Shown: one piece after another, positions 45,783 to 57,742 of the stretch
How the letters are laid out: each line of letters opens with the position of its first letter
Numbering within the stretch: the stretch's first letter is position 1
Assembly: GCA_015956445.1 (NCBI GenBank)
Contig: WIUZ02000020.1
Span: forward strand, 1 to 64,000
Source: Thelephora terrestris
Lineage: Eukaryota; Basidiomycota; Agaricomycetes; Thelephorales; Thelephoraceae
DNA length: 64,000 nucleotides
Direction: 5' to 3'
Translations under genes and position numbers: made by a program
Notes under the pieces: generated by a model
The model's input: the letters and a program-made list of their open reading frames with translations, nothing else
Databases searched by the model: none
What the model was told of the DNA's origin: nothing

Positions 45783-48538
45783 ATGCAAACAAACGCAAAG
45801 TCGGCCCAGCAATCCGCCGTCAAGATCTATAATGCAGTCTATTCCTCTGTCCAGGTTGGTCATCCCCCTCAGTTTTCCTCCCACATATCGTAATCTCACA
45901 ACGCGACAATCGTCGGCAGGTCTATGAATGTATGGTCAGAGGCATCGCAGTAATGCGCAGGCGTGCGGATTCCTACGTCAATGCGACCCAAATACTCAAA
46001 GTCGCAGGGGTGGAGAAGGGTAGGAGGACCAAAATCTTGGAGAAGGAGATTTTGCCAGGCAAGCACGAAATTGTCCAGGGTGGCTACGGAAAGTACCAAG
46101 GAACCTGGTATCTATCTCTGTTCGCTAAATGAAGCTCCTTTTGATGAGTGCTATAGGATTCCTCTCGAGCGAGGTCAAGAACTCGCTCAGCGCTATGGTG
46201 TGGCCCCTCTGCTATTGCCTTTGTTTGACTTCATCCCCACCACCTCGGCGGCTAATACATTGCCATCGATGTCAAGCCAAACCCAGCCTACCCAACCTCC
46301 TTCAACTTCTAGGCCATTATCCGCGTCGTCCTCGTTCTCGGGTATGGGACAGACAAATAGCTACGGTCCCGCCACTCTGGGACCCGCTCCAATTATGCCT
46401 GGTTCTGCCATGAGACTCTTGAGCCAAGGGCGTGCACAAGGCTTGTTCACTCCATCTACATCTACTGCGCCCTCAAGACAAAACATATATGCATCTCCCA
46501 CGCCCGCATATAACCCCAACACCGGATACAACTCCTCCAGTCCGTACGTCCCCACCGCTTTGTCACCAGCGCCATCCACCTCGTCACAACAATTGAAGAG
46601 AACGCGTTCTGATATGGAAGGAGATTCCATGACCCCTCGGACAACCGCTCCTCCCCAGCCGGTCCCCCAACAAAGTGTCCAGACGAACAACACCACAGAG
46701 AATAACACCCCTCGTCCGTCTTCTAGTACTCCTGTTCTCAATGGTGACGATAACCCTCCGCCAGCAAAGAGGTCTAGGAAAGAACTTGCAATGACCGATT
46801 CTGTTGATGGTCAAGACGTCATTCCCACTCGACCGGGGTCAAGAAATTCCACCATCATGGAAGGTCCGTTCCGCGCACGGCGTTTACATCTTTTTAACCC
46901 GATCGTTGATCCGTCGTCCGTAGTTGACGGGCCGGTGACTCTCGAGACCTACAGCCCTCGGTTTTATACCAAGATTCCCACACAGAAATTTACGGACCTC
47001 CGCGCACCTCTTTCTGACTCTCGCAAGATAGCCATCGTCAACCTTATTCACCGGTCCGATGATGCTGCTGCTATCCTCGACCTCTTGCGTCAATACCCAC
47101 CCGATAACCCCGGTCAGATGGACTACGACATTCTCCTCGATGAGCAGGGTCATACAGCATTGCATCTTGCAGCTAGTATGGCCAGGTTGCATACAGTCGA
47201 AGCTCTCATAAACGCGGGGTCGGACGTGAACCGGGGCAACTACAACGGAGAGACCCCATTGGTCAGGTCATGCCTCGCCACAGCAGCTTTCGAGCACCAC
47301 TGCTTTCACACGATTGTCTCGCATCTTAACAAGTCCATCAGAACTTTGGATTCTTCTCGGAAGACCGTTCTACACCACATTGTTTCCACAGCTGGTATTA
47401 AATCCCGGGCTGTAGCCGCTCGATATTACTTGGATCAGGTGTTCTATTGGATAGCCCATCACCAAGCAGGAGACTTTCGTTCTTTGGTCAATCTGCAAGA
47501 TGAGAACGGGGACACGCCGTTAAACATCTCGGCAAGAGTTGGGAATCGATCGTTGGTCAGGGCTTTACTGGATGTCGGTGCGAACAAGATCTTACCGAAT
47601 AAACTTGGATTGCGGCCTGGTGATTTTGGTGTCGAAACTGAGGTGACTATATACGTTCGGAAAGCGCTTTTGGTTCAGAAGGAGCTTACTGCTTCTTTGC
47701 TGCATCACAGGAGCTCTCTGGTGGACCACGGGCAGAGGACCTGCTGGCCAGCCTCCGTTCTGCCCCCTCTCCGCCTGTACAGAAGAGCAACGAGATCATA
47801 TCTGCCATGACGACGATGATCCATAACCTCAGCTCTGACTTTTCAGCGGAAATAAAATCCAAGCAAGACGCATTTGATGTCATCCAGGCCCACCTGCGGG
47901 CAGCCACTCGTGAACTCGCCGAGCAACGAAAGCAAATTCAGATCTGGCAAACGAAGTGTGGGGAACTGGATAAGTATATGCAAAGAGTGAGAAACTTAGA
48001 ACAAGCATTACACGATGAGGACCGGTTCGATTGGACGGGAAGGTTGACTGTGGAGGGTCTCGACGCGGGGCCGACTGCGGGCATTGCGTTCAAATGGAGA
48101 GGGACCAATTCGACCATGGTTGCCCTCGCAGGTTCTGTGGATATCTCCTTTGACCTTGGGGAGGCTTTCGCAGAGCCGACCCTACCCACTGGGGATTCGC
48201 CAGCCGGTTTGGTGAGGTTGAGGAGGTTGAAGATGTGGCACAAGAGAGCAGAGGATCTCATGGAGGCGAGATTACGGAATCTCAGGGGAGCCAGTGCCGA
48301 GAAGGAGTTCCAGTGTAAGAAGATCGTGGCTATGTGCACTGGCGTGGGCATCGACAAAGTGGAACATGTAAGCTCCAGTTCTTGGTTCATTTCCCGATAT
48401 GCTGTTGAGCCAGCTCCCGTTTTACTCCAGATGTTGGAGACGTTATTGACTGCGGTAGAATCGGAATCCCAGTTCATCGACATCGCACGCGTGTCAGGGT
48501 TTATGCAAAAGGTTTATCTTCCTCTCCGTCCACCGTAA
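45783..48538 (+). CDS. mbp1: APSES transcription factor with ankyrin repeats, Mbp1-type
   Basis: DNA-binding subunit of the MBF complex that drives G1/S genes (MCB elements). Exon 1 starts at ATG 45783 ([22 protein letters not shown]). The KilA-N/APSES domain follows in exon 2 (45920-46107: [55 protein letters not shown]) and exon 3 starts [16 protein letters not shown] long Ser/Pro/Thr-rich linker (46260-46860) leads to ankyrin repeats ([53 protein letters not shown]). The C-terminus has a coiled coil ([19 protein letters not shown]) and the family end motif [10 protein letters not shown]. Four introns with GT-AG ends fit. A Swi4-type paralogue is the alternative, but basidiomycetes normally have one such Mbp1-like protein. 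Confidence 0.9.
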
Positions 48539-51356
48539 ATCTTATTCTCAAGATTAGGCCTCATTCAGGTTCGCAATGGTGTGATATAGTGATGGTAGAT
48601 GGTCGGACCCCGTATACCACTGTATCGGTTTTGTTCTCACATCCCCATGCATGTGCAATCTGTTTTCATATCGTTATTTCGTATTCTCTCCCTCTCTCAA
48701 GGTTCACGCACAATCCCACATTGTATACTACGACCACCAACCCCACAGACTGTCCTTGGCTATTTGTTTCATTCATACCGTTTTGTTTGGTCTTCGTTGG
48801 CGATGTTTCTTTATATGAAGAGCTCGTGCGTGTTCGACGACTTCGACTGGTCACGAATTCTGTCTTTCCCAGCGCCCAATATACCATCGAACCGGGAAGA
48901 AATTCCCCTGACACATCGGCAGTTCGTAGATGAAGGTGTGAACAAGCTGTGTCGACGCGCGGGTCATAGATGTCATCGTTTGAGTTGTCGAGATGGTCTG
49001 TTCACGCTGGTGCGCCCACTTTGGTATCCAGCGGAACCCTTAGCATGTGTCCGTTCTGCTCGTGGGCCCGGGCCTGCACTAAAATAGCTCAACTCAGTCT
49101 ATTCGAGTTTCTTAGAGTCCGCGCCGGAGATGGGGGAGGATGGAGCACCCGGCAAGGTTGTGAAGATTTCTGCACTTCAAATTCAGTCCAGTTCTTCTTA
49201 AATCGTAAGTTCAGCTAGTATAGGCTACAGTTGTTACGGTGCAGCGGCTAGCGAGACTTGTGCCTCGTACATCAAGATTAAGATGTGAAAAACTCATCGC
49301 TCCACCTCTTGAAGTTTCTTCTTTCCTTGTAACCACCACAGCTCTGTTGCCGCTCTTGCCCTGTCCCAAACGAATCCCTGGTCAAGATGAAAAGGCGGGC
49401 GTGAATGCGTGCCAAGATCAGTGCTTTGTTTGGGAACGCCCACCCCACTATCGTTATGTACTGGACGTGAGTACGCGCAATTGCGACCAAAGTGGAAGAG
49501 TAAGTTGAGTCAGGGAACGATGGGGTAAAAAAAAAAAACGGTTCTCCTATATCATTGGGAAATTTCGAAATGAACGCAATTTCTCTTCTCCAACAACGGA
49601 AACCCGCGCTGTACCTGCGTTTGGAAGATCGCCCGATCGGAAGTCTTGCCCGTCCTCACGATGAGCTTGAAAAAAATCCACGTTTGGCAAATCGATCCTC
49701 AAGGAACGTGTCGACCTCTACCCAGCGGCTCCAACTCATCGCAGATGGTGCAAGGTACTGAGACCAAGACGACAGAGACGGAAGTTTCCTTAGTTCAAGC
49801 ACGAACTCGCAAAAAAGCGATGAACTGATGGTTGAAAGTAATCCAATGAGAATTTCGGGATCGACGATAGTGGCCAGCCATCCAATTATTTAACTCCACC
49901 CGAACCGACTCATGAGTCAGCCGCGTCGCACATCCGTTTGGTCGCTGATTTGTTCACACTGCCTACGAAGGAGACTTCCTCCTCGATTCCGCCGGAGGGT
50001 CCTATAGCGTTTTGATGTCGGAACTTCACCCTCCTTTCCTCATTCTATGCCGTGCCCAGAAACAACAGTTTTCTCTGTTATCGCATATGTACCCTGCGAA
50101 AAAAACTATCCATTTGTTCGATATCTGTTCAAGTTTAAGTTGTACATCATAGATTGTTTCGGTTGTTTGTCTGCATTAGAAGTCAATAGCTTGTCGTTCG
50201 TCGCAATCATATCTCTGCATGCCATTCCCAAACTACTTCGTCGGACTTGAGTGACTGTTAGACTGGGCGATAGGAGGCTCAGTGAAGTCGACACCGAGAG
50301 GTTGCGAACATTTGCTTCTAGAACATTCAATTAGATATGGGTTTGTCGCAAGTTCCCGTCGAAGAAAGCTTGGTGGACGCTAATAAATAATAAACTGCAC
50401 CTAACGCAGGTGCAAATCCGTTCACGGATACCAAGGAGTAAGGAAGTAAGCAGAGCGGAGGGTGGATAGCGAATGAGAGCTATGACGTTCTCGAGAAGAC
50501 GTTGAGAAGGTCATAGCCGTCAAAAGCTCATTGGCGCAACGTACATCTACCATGTTGAATAACGTTGATGATACTGTACGTGCTGTTTCACTCCCCCGTT
50601 GCTTACCTCGTGATCGAAAGTTCACCTAACTTATCACTCGCAGCTCTAAACAAACGGCAACATGTTAAGGTCCATTCTACTGCGTACTACACAGCAAAAA
50701 GTAGAGACATGTATGTGGGTTTTTATGGTCCAGGAAAGGGGGAGAGGTAGAAACGGGGGAGAGGGGGTGGAAGCGATATACGAGACAACAAAAGGCATGC
50801 ATAGTAGACGGGAGGGTGCCAGTTCACAATGAGAAGCTAGAACTACCGACGACACGTATCCGAGAGCCCAAGGCCTAGAATGTCAAGGCCATTAGCTACA
50901 GGAATCGAGAGACGAGACGAGGACAAGACAAACCTGACGCTAAAAGAAAAGTCCATCCTCCAGTGCCTAGATGCGAAGACAGTGGGATATAAGTCACGAA
51001 AACATCGGGTAGAGGAGATGAAGCACACCAAGTCACAGCGATTCACGAGTCAGGACGCTCCAGCATCATCGACAACCAACCAATAAACTCCATTACCGAG
51101 CCAAGAAACAGTTGAGACCAAGTTGAAGGAACAAACCGAAAGCGTGCGGGAATCACTGCAGATCTAGAACGTCAAAGTGTGTGTCAGCTACCGGTACGAA
51201 CAAGGATAAGACAATGGACAAACGTTCGCAGCGAGTCGACCGTGGAAACAACACGCGTTTGAGCCAATGATGAGAGGATAAGAGAGAGTTGTGGAGAAAA
51301 GCCAGTGATGATAGAGGCGAAGACACAAAAAAGGCGATGAGACTTCAGGCTGTGAT
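48539..51356. other. Gene-poor region between mbp1 and the GDSG-motif gene
   Basis: About 2.8 kb with only short open frames and no motif I recognise. The first few hundred bases are probably the mbp1 3' UTR. A run of 12 A at about 49528-49539 and a GA-rich tract at 50735-50770 are present. The last 180 bases before 51357 include frames that overlap the end of the GDSG gene in another phase. A short or fast-evolving gene cannot be excluded. Confidence 0.4.
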
Positions 51357-53492
51357 TTAGGCGAACTTGACCCAATCGAAATCAGCGTGCGGGTACTGTT
51401 TCCTGACGACCTCGATGACATAGTGACCAGGCGTTCCAAAGGTGATATGATTGGACATCCCCCTAGGCATGCCAGAATGCAAGAGGGCGACCAGCTTGCC
51501 TTCGGCGTTAAAGATGGCTGCGCCAGAGTCACCTTTGGCGGAAAAGTTACCGTGCTTCTTGCTGAAGTTGAGGACCGCGACCTCCCAAGACTCCTCGTCG
51601 AACTCGCTGCAGGTATAAGCTTCCAACTCGGAGTAGCGACCAAAGGTGAGATCGGTCGACTGACCGTCCTTGGCGACAACGAAGCAAGGGTTGTTATTGA
51701 CGTCCTGGAAGTTTGGATGGGCGAGGCCGGCGGCGTCAACATAACCCAAGAGCTTGAAAAGATGGTCGCTCGGGTAGTTGAAGGAGGTTGGGTTGGCGGC
51801 ATTGGGATAGAAGAATGAGTTGATCTCCTTGCGGGTGTACTTTCCGGCTGAAGATACATGATTCCATCAGACGAAGGGAAAAAAAGAGATGAAATCAGTA
51901 CGTACTGAGATAAACATAATTTCCTTGAAAGTTCTCCTTGAACTTTTTATTGTTGAGCGCGATGACGCCCAGGTCACGGGTGTAGCAGCGGGAGTCGAGA
52001 TTGTTAGCGATTTTGGGTGCCCAATCAAGCGCCCCGATGATACACTGGTACGCGTCGCTCCAAGTCGAGGTGAGAAGCTGGAGGAACTTGCCCAGCTTAA
52101 CGATGTCCTTCTCCACCCTCTTCAAGTCCTGCTGCTTCCTCTCGAAGTCATCCTCGTCTTGCTCCGCCTTCTCCTCATCCTCAGATTTCGGCTTCGCTGC
52201 GAGTGTTGCAAGCTTCTCGGCGTAGAGCTTGGTATCACCGAGCCTCTCGGCAATACGGGCTCGTGTCTCGTTGAGGACCTGCTGGAACCGACGAGCACCG
52301 CAGTTGCGGATGTACTGCCGAGGAGCGCCGGACCGTCCGCTGAACTGGTAGTCCTTGGTGGTGTCAGAGGAGGTGACGTGCTTGTTCGTGATCGCCATGA
52401 CCCTCGTGCTCTTGTTGCCATGCCGGTCCTTGCCCTCATGGAAGTAGAGACCGAGCGAGCCCTGCGCATCGTTGGCAGCCATCTCCTCCGCAGCGAGGGG
52501 AACGCCCAAGACAGCCGTCAGGGCTCAGCGGATATACTGAGTCGGATCAGTGTCGCTGGCAACGCTCATCATCTCAGGGGGGCCGCCAAGGCGCTCAACA
52601 GCTCCCTCGATCCAGTGCACAGCTACGTCCTGGACTCCGTGCTTGGAGAGAATGGCAAGGATGTCGGCGTTGGCGTCGCGGCACGCGGTCTCCTCGGTGG
52701 TGTTGGGATGGACGGAGATCCAGAGGACGATGTGGTCGTCGAAGACATCCTTGCCGTCTTCACCAGGGGTGGAGAAGCGCACCGGCAGCATCGAAGAAAC
52801 GCGAACGCCACGAGTCTTATCCTTGAGCAACGAAATGATCTCCGGAGCAACGGTCTCCTTCCAGAATGCGCTCTTGAGAACCATGTGGTTGGCTCCGTGA
52901 GCCGTCTTCTCAGGGATGACCGAGTGCCTCTCTTGAGGGATGATGAAGGGACGCGTCTGGACATCGGAACGCTGGAAGAGAAGAGGACAGTGGTCCTCGG
53001 AGACGCCGGTATAGAAGTGGACACGCTCAATGACCGAGACGAGGTCTGGCGAGGGAGCTATGGTCCCGGAAAGGTTGGAGAGCAGCGTAGCCTCGCTGGT
53101 CATTGGCGAGGTTGGCGAGGCAGGAACGTCGGGGTGGAACTTCATCTGAGCACTGAGGCATTGGAGTTGGAAGACAGTCAGCCCTGAAAACGAAGTCGGT
53201 AAGCGTGTTGTGGAGACGGAAAAGAAAATAAACGAAGACACTCACATTTGAACTGCATCGGGACCTTCCTAATCGCCTCGATGAAGTCAATGACTTGCTG
53301 AGCAGCAGCTAAGGGGTGTGACGATAAGCAACAGATAAACGTGCGAAGGGGCGAAGGTACTCACAAGAACCAAGGAATTCGAGAGAGATAAGCTCCATGT
53401 CCGACAGGTCAACAACTACAGAAAAAAAGTCGTAAGGGGAACAGTCGAGGGGAGAACGACTGGGAGTGCTCACTCTTTTCGTCGTTAGACAT
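51357..53492 (-). CDS. Uncharacterised protein with a trypsin-like GDSGA motif; in-frame TGA
   Basis: A long basidiomycete-type protein of unknown role, possibly a serine-peptidase-fold protein. The start ATG is at 53492 (MSNDEK), followed by two very small exons (VVDLSDMELISLEFLGS and AAAQQVIDFIEAIRKVPMQFK), a 230-codon exon, and C-terminal exons. The C-terminal half has ITNKHV (possible His of the catalytic triad), a coiled-coil-like insert of Lys/Glu residues (52100-52230), a central DLGVIALNN region, and GNFSAKGDSGAAIFNAEGK with GDSGA as the possible Ser site. An in-frame TGA at 52525-52527 lies between DPTQYIR and ALTAVLGVPLAAEE, where the frame otherwise continues without a gap. A CGA to TGA change would explain it. 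The gene may be broken, or the base may be a variant or an error. Confidence 0.7.
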
Positions 53493-54490
53493 TTCAGAAG
53501 GCTTTGAAGTAGAGGTGATAGTAGCAGTAAAGTTTCACCGACGCAAAGTGGTTTGTGGGATGAGGAGAAGGGGGAGAGCCAGTTGCAGAACCTTGTATTC
53601 TAGGACGTCTAGCACTCACCTTCCGCACACCTTCGTTCGAGTCCATGCCGGGGCCCAATTATCGAACGAACGGGATCGAACTTGGCTGAACATGATCGAG
53701 ATGGACGGATATTGATCTGGTTCGCGAGCATGGGACATTCGTTCGGCCTTTTTTCGTCCGCAAGCATCTGTAGATCCAAATAGATTATAATAAATTCCAA
53801 TAAAAGTGCTGTCCATCCAAATCTTCGTCACAGTGGCTATTGCCTCCGGTGCCATGATGATCGTGAGTCCTCGTAGTATGCGATACTGTGTTTTCACAAG
53901 TTCTCATCCATCCGCCCTACTGCTTATTGTGCGCCGTTTCTACACTTCGTCCGTCGGGCGCGGACGACTAATAGTCCGCCTGCTACTTGTTCCTTTTTGT
54001 CCAGCTCAACTAGTCGTGTTAAGTACGTCTTGGAGTAGAATTACCACGAGGCTCCGCATGCCCATAGAAGATCTCGATTCCGTCCGAGGCATATTTCCGC
54101 ACCTACAAGGCATCAAGGCCTGAACTCTCGAAGACCCCGGAAGGCTGACTCGACGATCAGCGAGCGAGATCCTGCGACCGATCTGCCAACACGAGCGATA
54201 GACTGTATCACTTCTCGCGGGGAGGGTATTTTCTCGTCAGACTGGTTCATATGGATCACCGCGATCGCGACTGGGTGGCATATTCGAGAGAAAAGTCTGT
54301 CGTATGACAGGGCCTGGTGCGGGGGTTTCTTGCGGTTCCCCGGAGTACGTCCGCAGAAGGTGGCACGGCACGATCCAAACTATCCATCCTCCGGTGCCGC
54401 CTCTTGCTTATCAACGCCGATAGCAAAAAAGTCCATAGTTATTCCATTCCTGAAGCCATGCAAAAAGCCAACTTTATTTACCGCTGGAGA
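53493..54490. other. Region between the GDSG-motif gene and sec53
   Basis: About 1 kb. An open plus-strand frame at 53806-54123 starts with a hydrophobic stretch but shows no family motif. The rest has no coding signal. It probably holds the upstream region of the GDSG gene and the 3' flank of sec53. Confidence 0.4.
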
Positions 54491-55606
54491 TCAGCTGCTC
54501 CAAAAAAGCTCCTTGAGAATCCGTTGAGTATCTTCGGGGTTGGTGACCGAGTGTCCGACAGTCCTCTTGTCGGTGAAGATCTCGTAATCGTTACCTCCCT
54601 ACATCCCGGTAAACGAACAGGGTTGCATGAAAACAAGATGGTGATCAAGTACCTGGTAGGTTTTATCACCAAAGAAGTGAATTTCTTCGAAGCCCTCGTC
54701 CTCGACGAGCCGCAGGCAATATGTCTTGTCCCACCCAGTGGGGAAGACATCGAACGATATTTGTCCGCCGATGGAAAAGGTGAGGTTGTAGTCGGCGAAT
54801 TTCTCCTTCAGGGCTTTTACGAAGGCAGCCCGGACGCCGTGGATCTGGGGGGGTTTTAATGGCCACGTACGTGCTTTGCAATGGTCACGGTAAAAACCTT
54901 GTCGTAAGCTTCGAACTCATAGCGCTCCGCGATCCTAGGATGTAGGTTAATGTTAATTGTGGGGGTCCGCGGTGCTGTGGGAAACAGGACCTCACGTGGC
55001 GTTTCTCCCAATAGGACTAACGTTGATCATTCCATTACGGAACTCGACAAATGTGCCACTAGCGACAGTAAACAGACGCCCTACGTCTGAGGTGTCTTGG
55101 TGGGATGTCGTACCGTTTAATGGGGATATCCAAATCCGCGATATAACGCAAGATAAAGTTTACAAGAGGCTTATACTTGTCTTCGCCGACGTGCTTGATA
55201 AACGATTGCGACGGGAGTTGTTTTCCCAATTTGTAGGCGGTCAACCCATTCTCCGCAAACGCGTAATCGAATTTATCGGTAACTGCAAAGAGGGGGAGTT
55301 GAGAGGCGAGGCGATTGGACTGGGATGTCGAGACTGACCAGGGCTGCCGTCGATGGCCAGTTGTTCAGAGATCTTCGCGAGATCTGAGCCACCCACGAAT
55401 CCGATGGTGACTTTCTTTCGCAGCTCGGACAAGAGCTCGATCATCGCAGGAGATGCACTCTACACGAAAGACACGTCACTGGTTAACGGGAGGATGGTAG
55501 CCAAATTGAAGTGTATCTCTACCTGGCGGGCGGGCGTGAGGGTGCCATCGACGTCGAACAAGACCAGTTTGTTGATAGGTCTGTTAGCGAAGGTCTTGGA
55601 GGCCAT
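54491..55606 (-). CDS. sec53: Phosphomannomutase
   Basis: Converts mannose 6-phosphate to mannose 1-phosphate for GDP-mannose, used in protein glycosylation and GPI anchors; cytosolic. The start ATG is at 55606 ([10 protein letters not shown]), followed at once by the HAD motif [12 protein letters not shown] with catalytic Asp residues. Next exons give [20 protein letters not shown], the [14 protein letters not shown] and PIGRNA regions, then [19 protein letters not shown] and [18 protein letters not shown] with the second Asp cluster. Short GT-AG introns separate these, and the stop is at 54491-54493. The domain order is complete and no break is apparent. It is divergent from the C2H2 gene at 56157, with about 550 bases between the starts. 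Confidence 0.93.
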
Positions 55607-56156
55607 TCCGTGCGAGAGGGAAGAGATAGAAAATGAGAAGTCGCTGGCGTGGCACACGTTTCCAAACTGTGCGATCAAAAACCGACAGTCGGCGTCCCTC
55701 GTCCATCCTTAGCCTACGACACCGACTTGCGGACGTTGACCCTCCTCCGCCTCCCTTCAATCCGATGTCGAGAGAGAAATCAGCTGTCCGGCATTGCCGA
55801 GCCCCGATGGAACCTCGGACAACCTTCCAGAGCGTTGGGGAAGGTTCGGATCAACCAAGCTAGATCGCCTCGGCCACGATGGAGGCAGGAACTCGACGTT
55901 CCACTGGCTTTCTTTCCTTTCACCCTGCGGCCGGGGATAGCATGGGCTATGATTGACCACTCTTTGTCGACAACGTCTTGACACGGTGAGTGGCGTGGTC
56001 ACCAGACCGTGGAGAAAGCAACAATCAACCAACAACCCCTCGCTTTCCTGGCCATGGGGCTCCCAAGATCCCTCAAATACCCTGGCTTGTGCCTCTCTTG
56101 TACCAACGTGCTACCCCCCACCCATCACCATCGCTCCGATTCCACACACCCTCACC

Positions 56157-57184
56157 ATGCCACCCATTGCTGGTTCCACCGGTCACACCACTAGTTCCCC
56201 ACACTCTGCTTCTCACAAACGGAAAGCCATTTACACGAATTCTGAAACGAGGACTCGCTCACACGCCAGGGACCCTTCCCAGACGAGCATGGACTGCGGT
56301 CGTTCAACCCCACGGAAACTCGACGTCCACAAGGATCTGCCGGGGATTCCATCCCAAACAACAGGCCTCCGGGGCTTGGAGCCGGTAATGGGAGCTCTTC
56401 CGAGGCACAAACGTCGTCCGTTGAAGGTGGAGGTAAGTTTCCGTCTTTTCTAACGCAAGATCCTTTTCGTATCCCCCTTGCGGATACCTCAGCATCACGC
56501 AGAAGTAAATGACACGTCTTGTTAGGCAGCTTCACACGCGGCCACCTCCAAAGCTAGTTCATCTGCGGAACCTCGGCTTGACACTACGACCAGCAGCTGG
56601 GTTCCAGGCGAATGGATGAAGCAAGTCTCGGATGATCACAGCAGCGAGGACCGTCCCTCGACGGATGGTAGTTCAGAAGTTTCATCCTCTCTTCCGCCCG
56701 CTCCCACAACCCGTCGATTTTTCGCACGGGAAATGCGCATCGCGCCAGATTCCCTCGAAGGCAAGAAGGGTCGTAAGAGGGTCAACCAGGATGGGTCATT
56801 TCAGTGCCCTAGAAGGGGCTGTCACGATGTATTACCCACTCCCAAGGCACTCGCCTGCCATGTTCATGTACATCTCTTGCACGACGTGTAAGTACCACCT
56901 TGTTTCCACCGCATGAACCATGAGCGCGATAGAGTATTGACCGCGCCGCGATACCACAGGTCAACGTCATGCGAACTGTGTGGGACGCTCTTCAACGACG
57001 AGGATGACAAAGAAGAACATCTCAACTCTTGCCTCAAACTCCCGGCCTTCCACGAAATTGAGAGCTTCAATGTCGAACAACCTGGTGCGTTGGTCCCTTC
57101 GTCACCCCTTGAGATAGTTGCTCATGTTGATCTCTGGCTATAGTGGGACCCTTGGATAAGCTTTTGGGTCGCCTCCACCTTTAG
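56157..57184 (+). CDS. Zinc-finger protein with two Cys/His motifs
   Basis: Four exons with clean phase: 56157-56432, 56526-56887, 56960 to about 57085, and a last short exon ending at 57184. The N-terminus is Ser/Thr/Arg-rich (MPPIAGSTGHTTSSPHS). Exon 2 carries FQCPRRGCHDVLPTPKALACHVHVH, a C2H2-type finger with C-x4-C spacing. Exon 3 carries SCELCGTLFNDEDDKEEHLNSC, a second C-x2-C motif ending in H and C. The rest is low complexity. A DNA-binding regulator is plausible but the exact family is not known to me. It resembles the partial gene at 63596 in having two closely spaced Cys pairs. Confidence 0.7.
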
Positions 57185-57742
57185 GCAGCCATCATTCCTG
57201 GGGTAATTCTGCACGTGCACCGGTTCCCTTTCCGCTTCCCCCTGGCACCTTTCTGACCTTCACGGATCTCAACCGCTTGAGGACCCGTGCTGGCATTCTC
57301 CCTTTGTTCTAGCCTGATATTAGCGTTTGTCTCTAGTTCGCTGTTACTTGCTCTTGCGCTCTGATGCTTTTGTTCATGACCCCCGCTCTACGCAGTAAAC
57401 AGTCGCTGGAACCGCCTGAAGTACATCTATATTATATTTGATGCGCACACTCCAAATGATGGATATATTCAGTACGATAACCTCGCTGCCTTGCACGGAC
57501 GCTGAGTGACTGTCCGCAGGAATAGGTTAGATAGCAAATATACGTATCCGCCATAGAAGGGTGCCAGTTCCCGCATTTCGCGGTGTTCCTGACCCTCCAG
57601 AGCGGTCGGGGTCCTTCGCCTTCCTTAACAGTCTGCAAATATTCACCTAGATTCGAGTGTACACTGTGTACATCCCACGGACAGTCATTTTCGCTAAGCG
57701 TATTTACACTACCAACAGATGACCCGATTTGATGATATCCAT
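57185..57742. other. Region between the C2H2 gene and the BTB cluster
   Basis: About 560 bases with no supported gene. The left part is pyrimidine-rich with no reading frame; the right part is continuous with the 3' end of BTB gene B1. Confidence 0.4.

Noticed and set aside
48589-49218. Three overlapping frames after mbp1
   Set aside because: They lie in the probable 3' UTR, overlap in different phases and have no motif.
53806-54123. Plus-strand frame with a hydrophobic start
   Set aside because: A possible membrane start but no family features or splice sites; not enough to call a gene.
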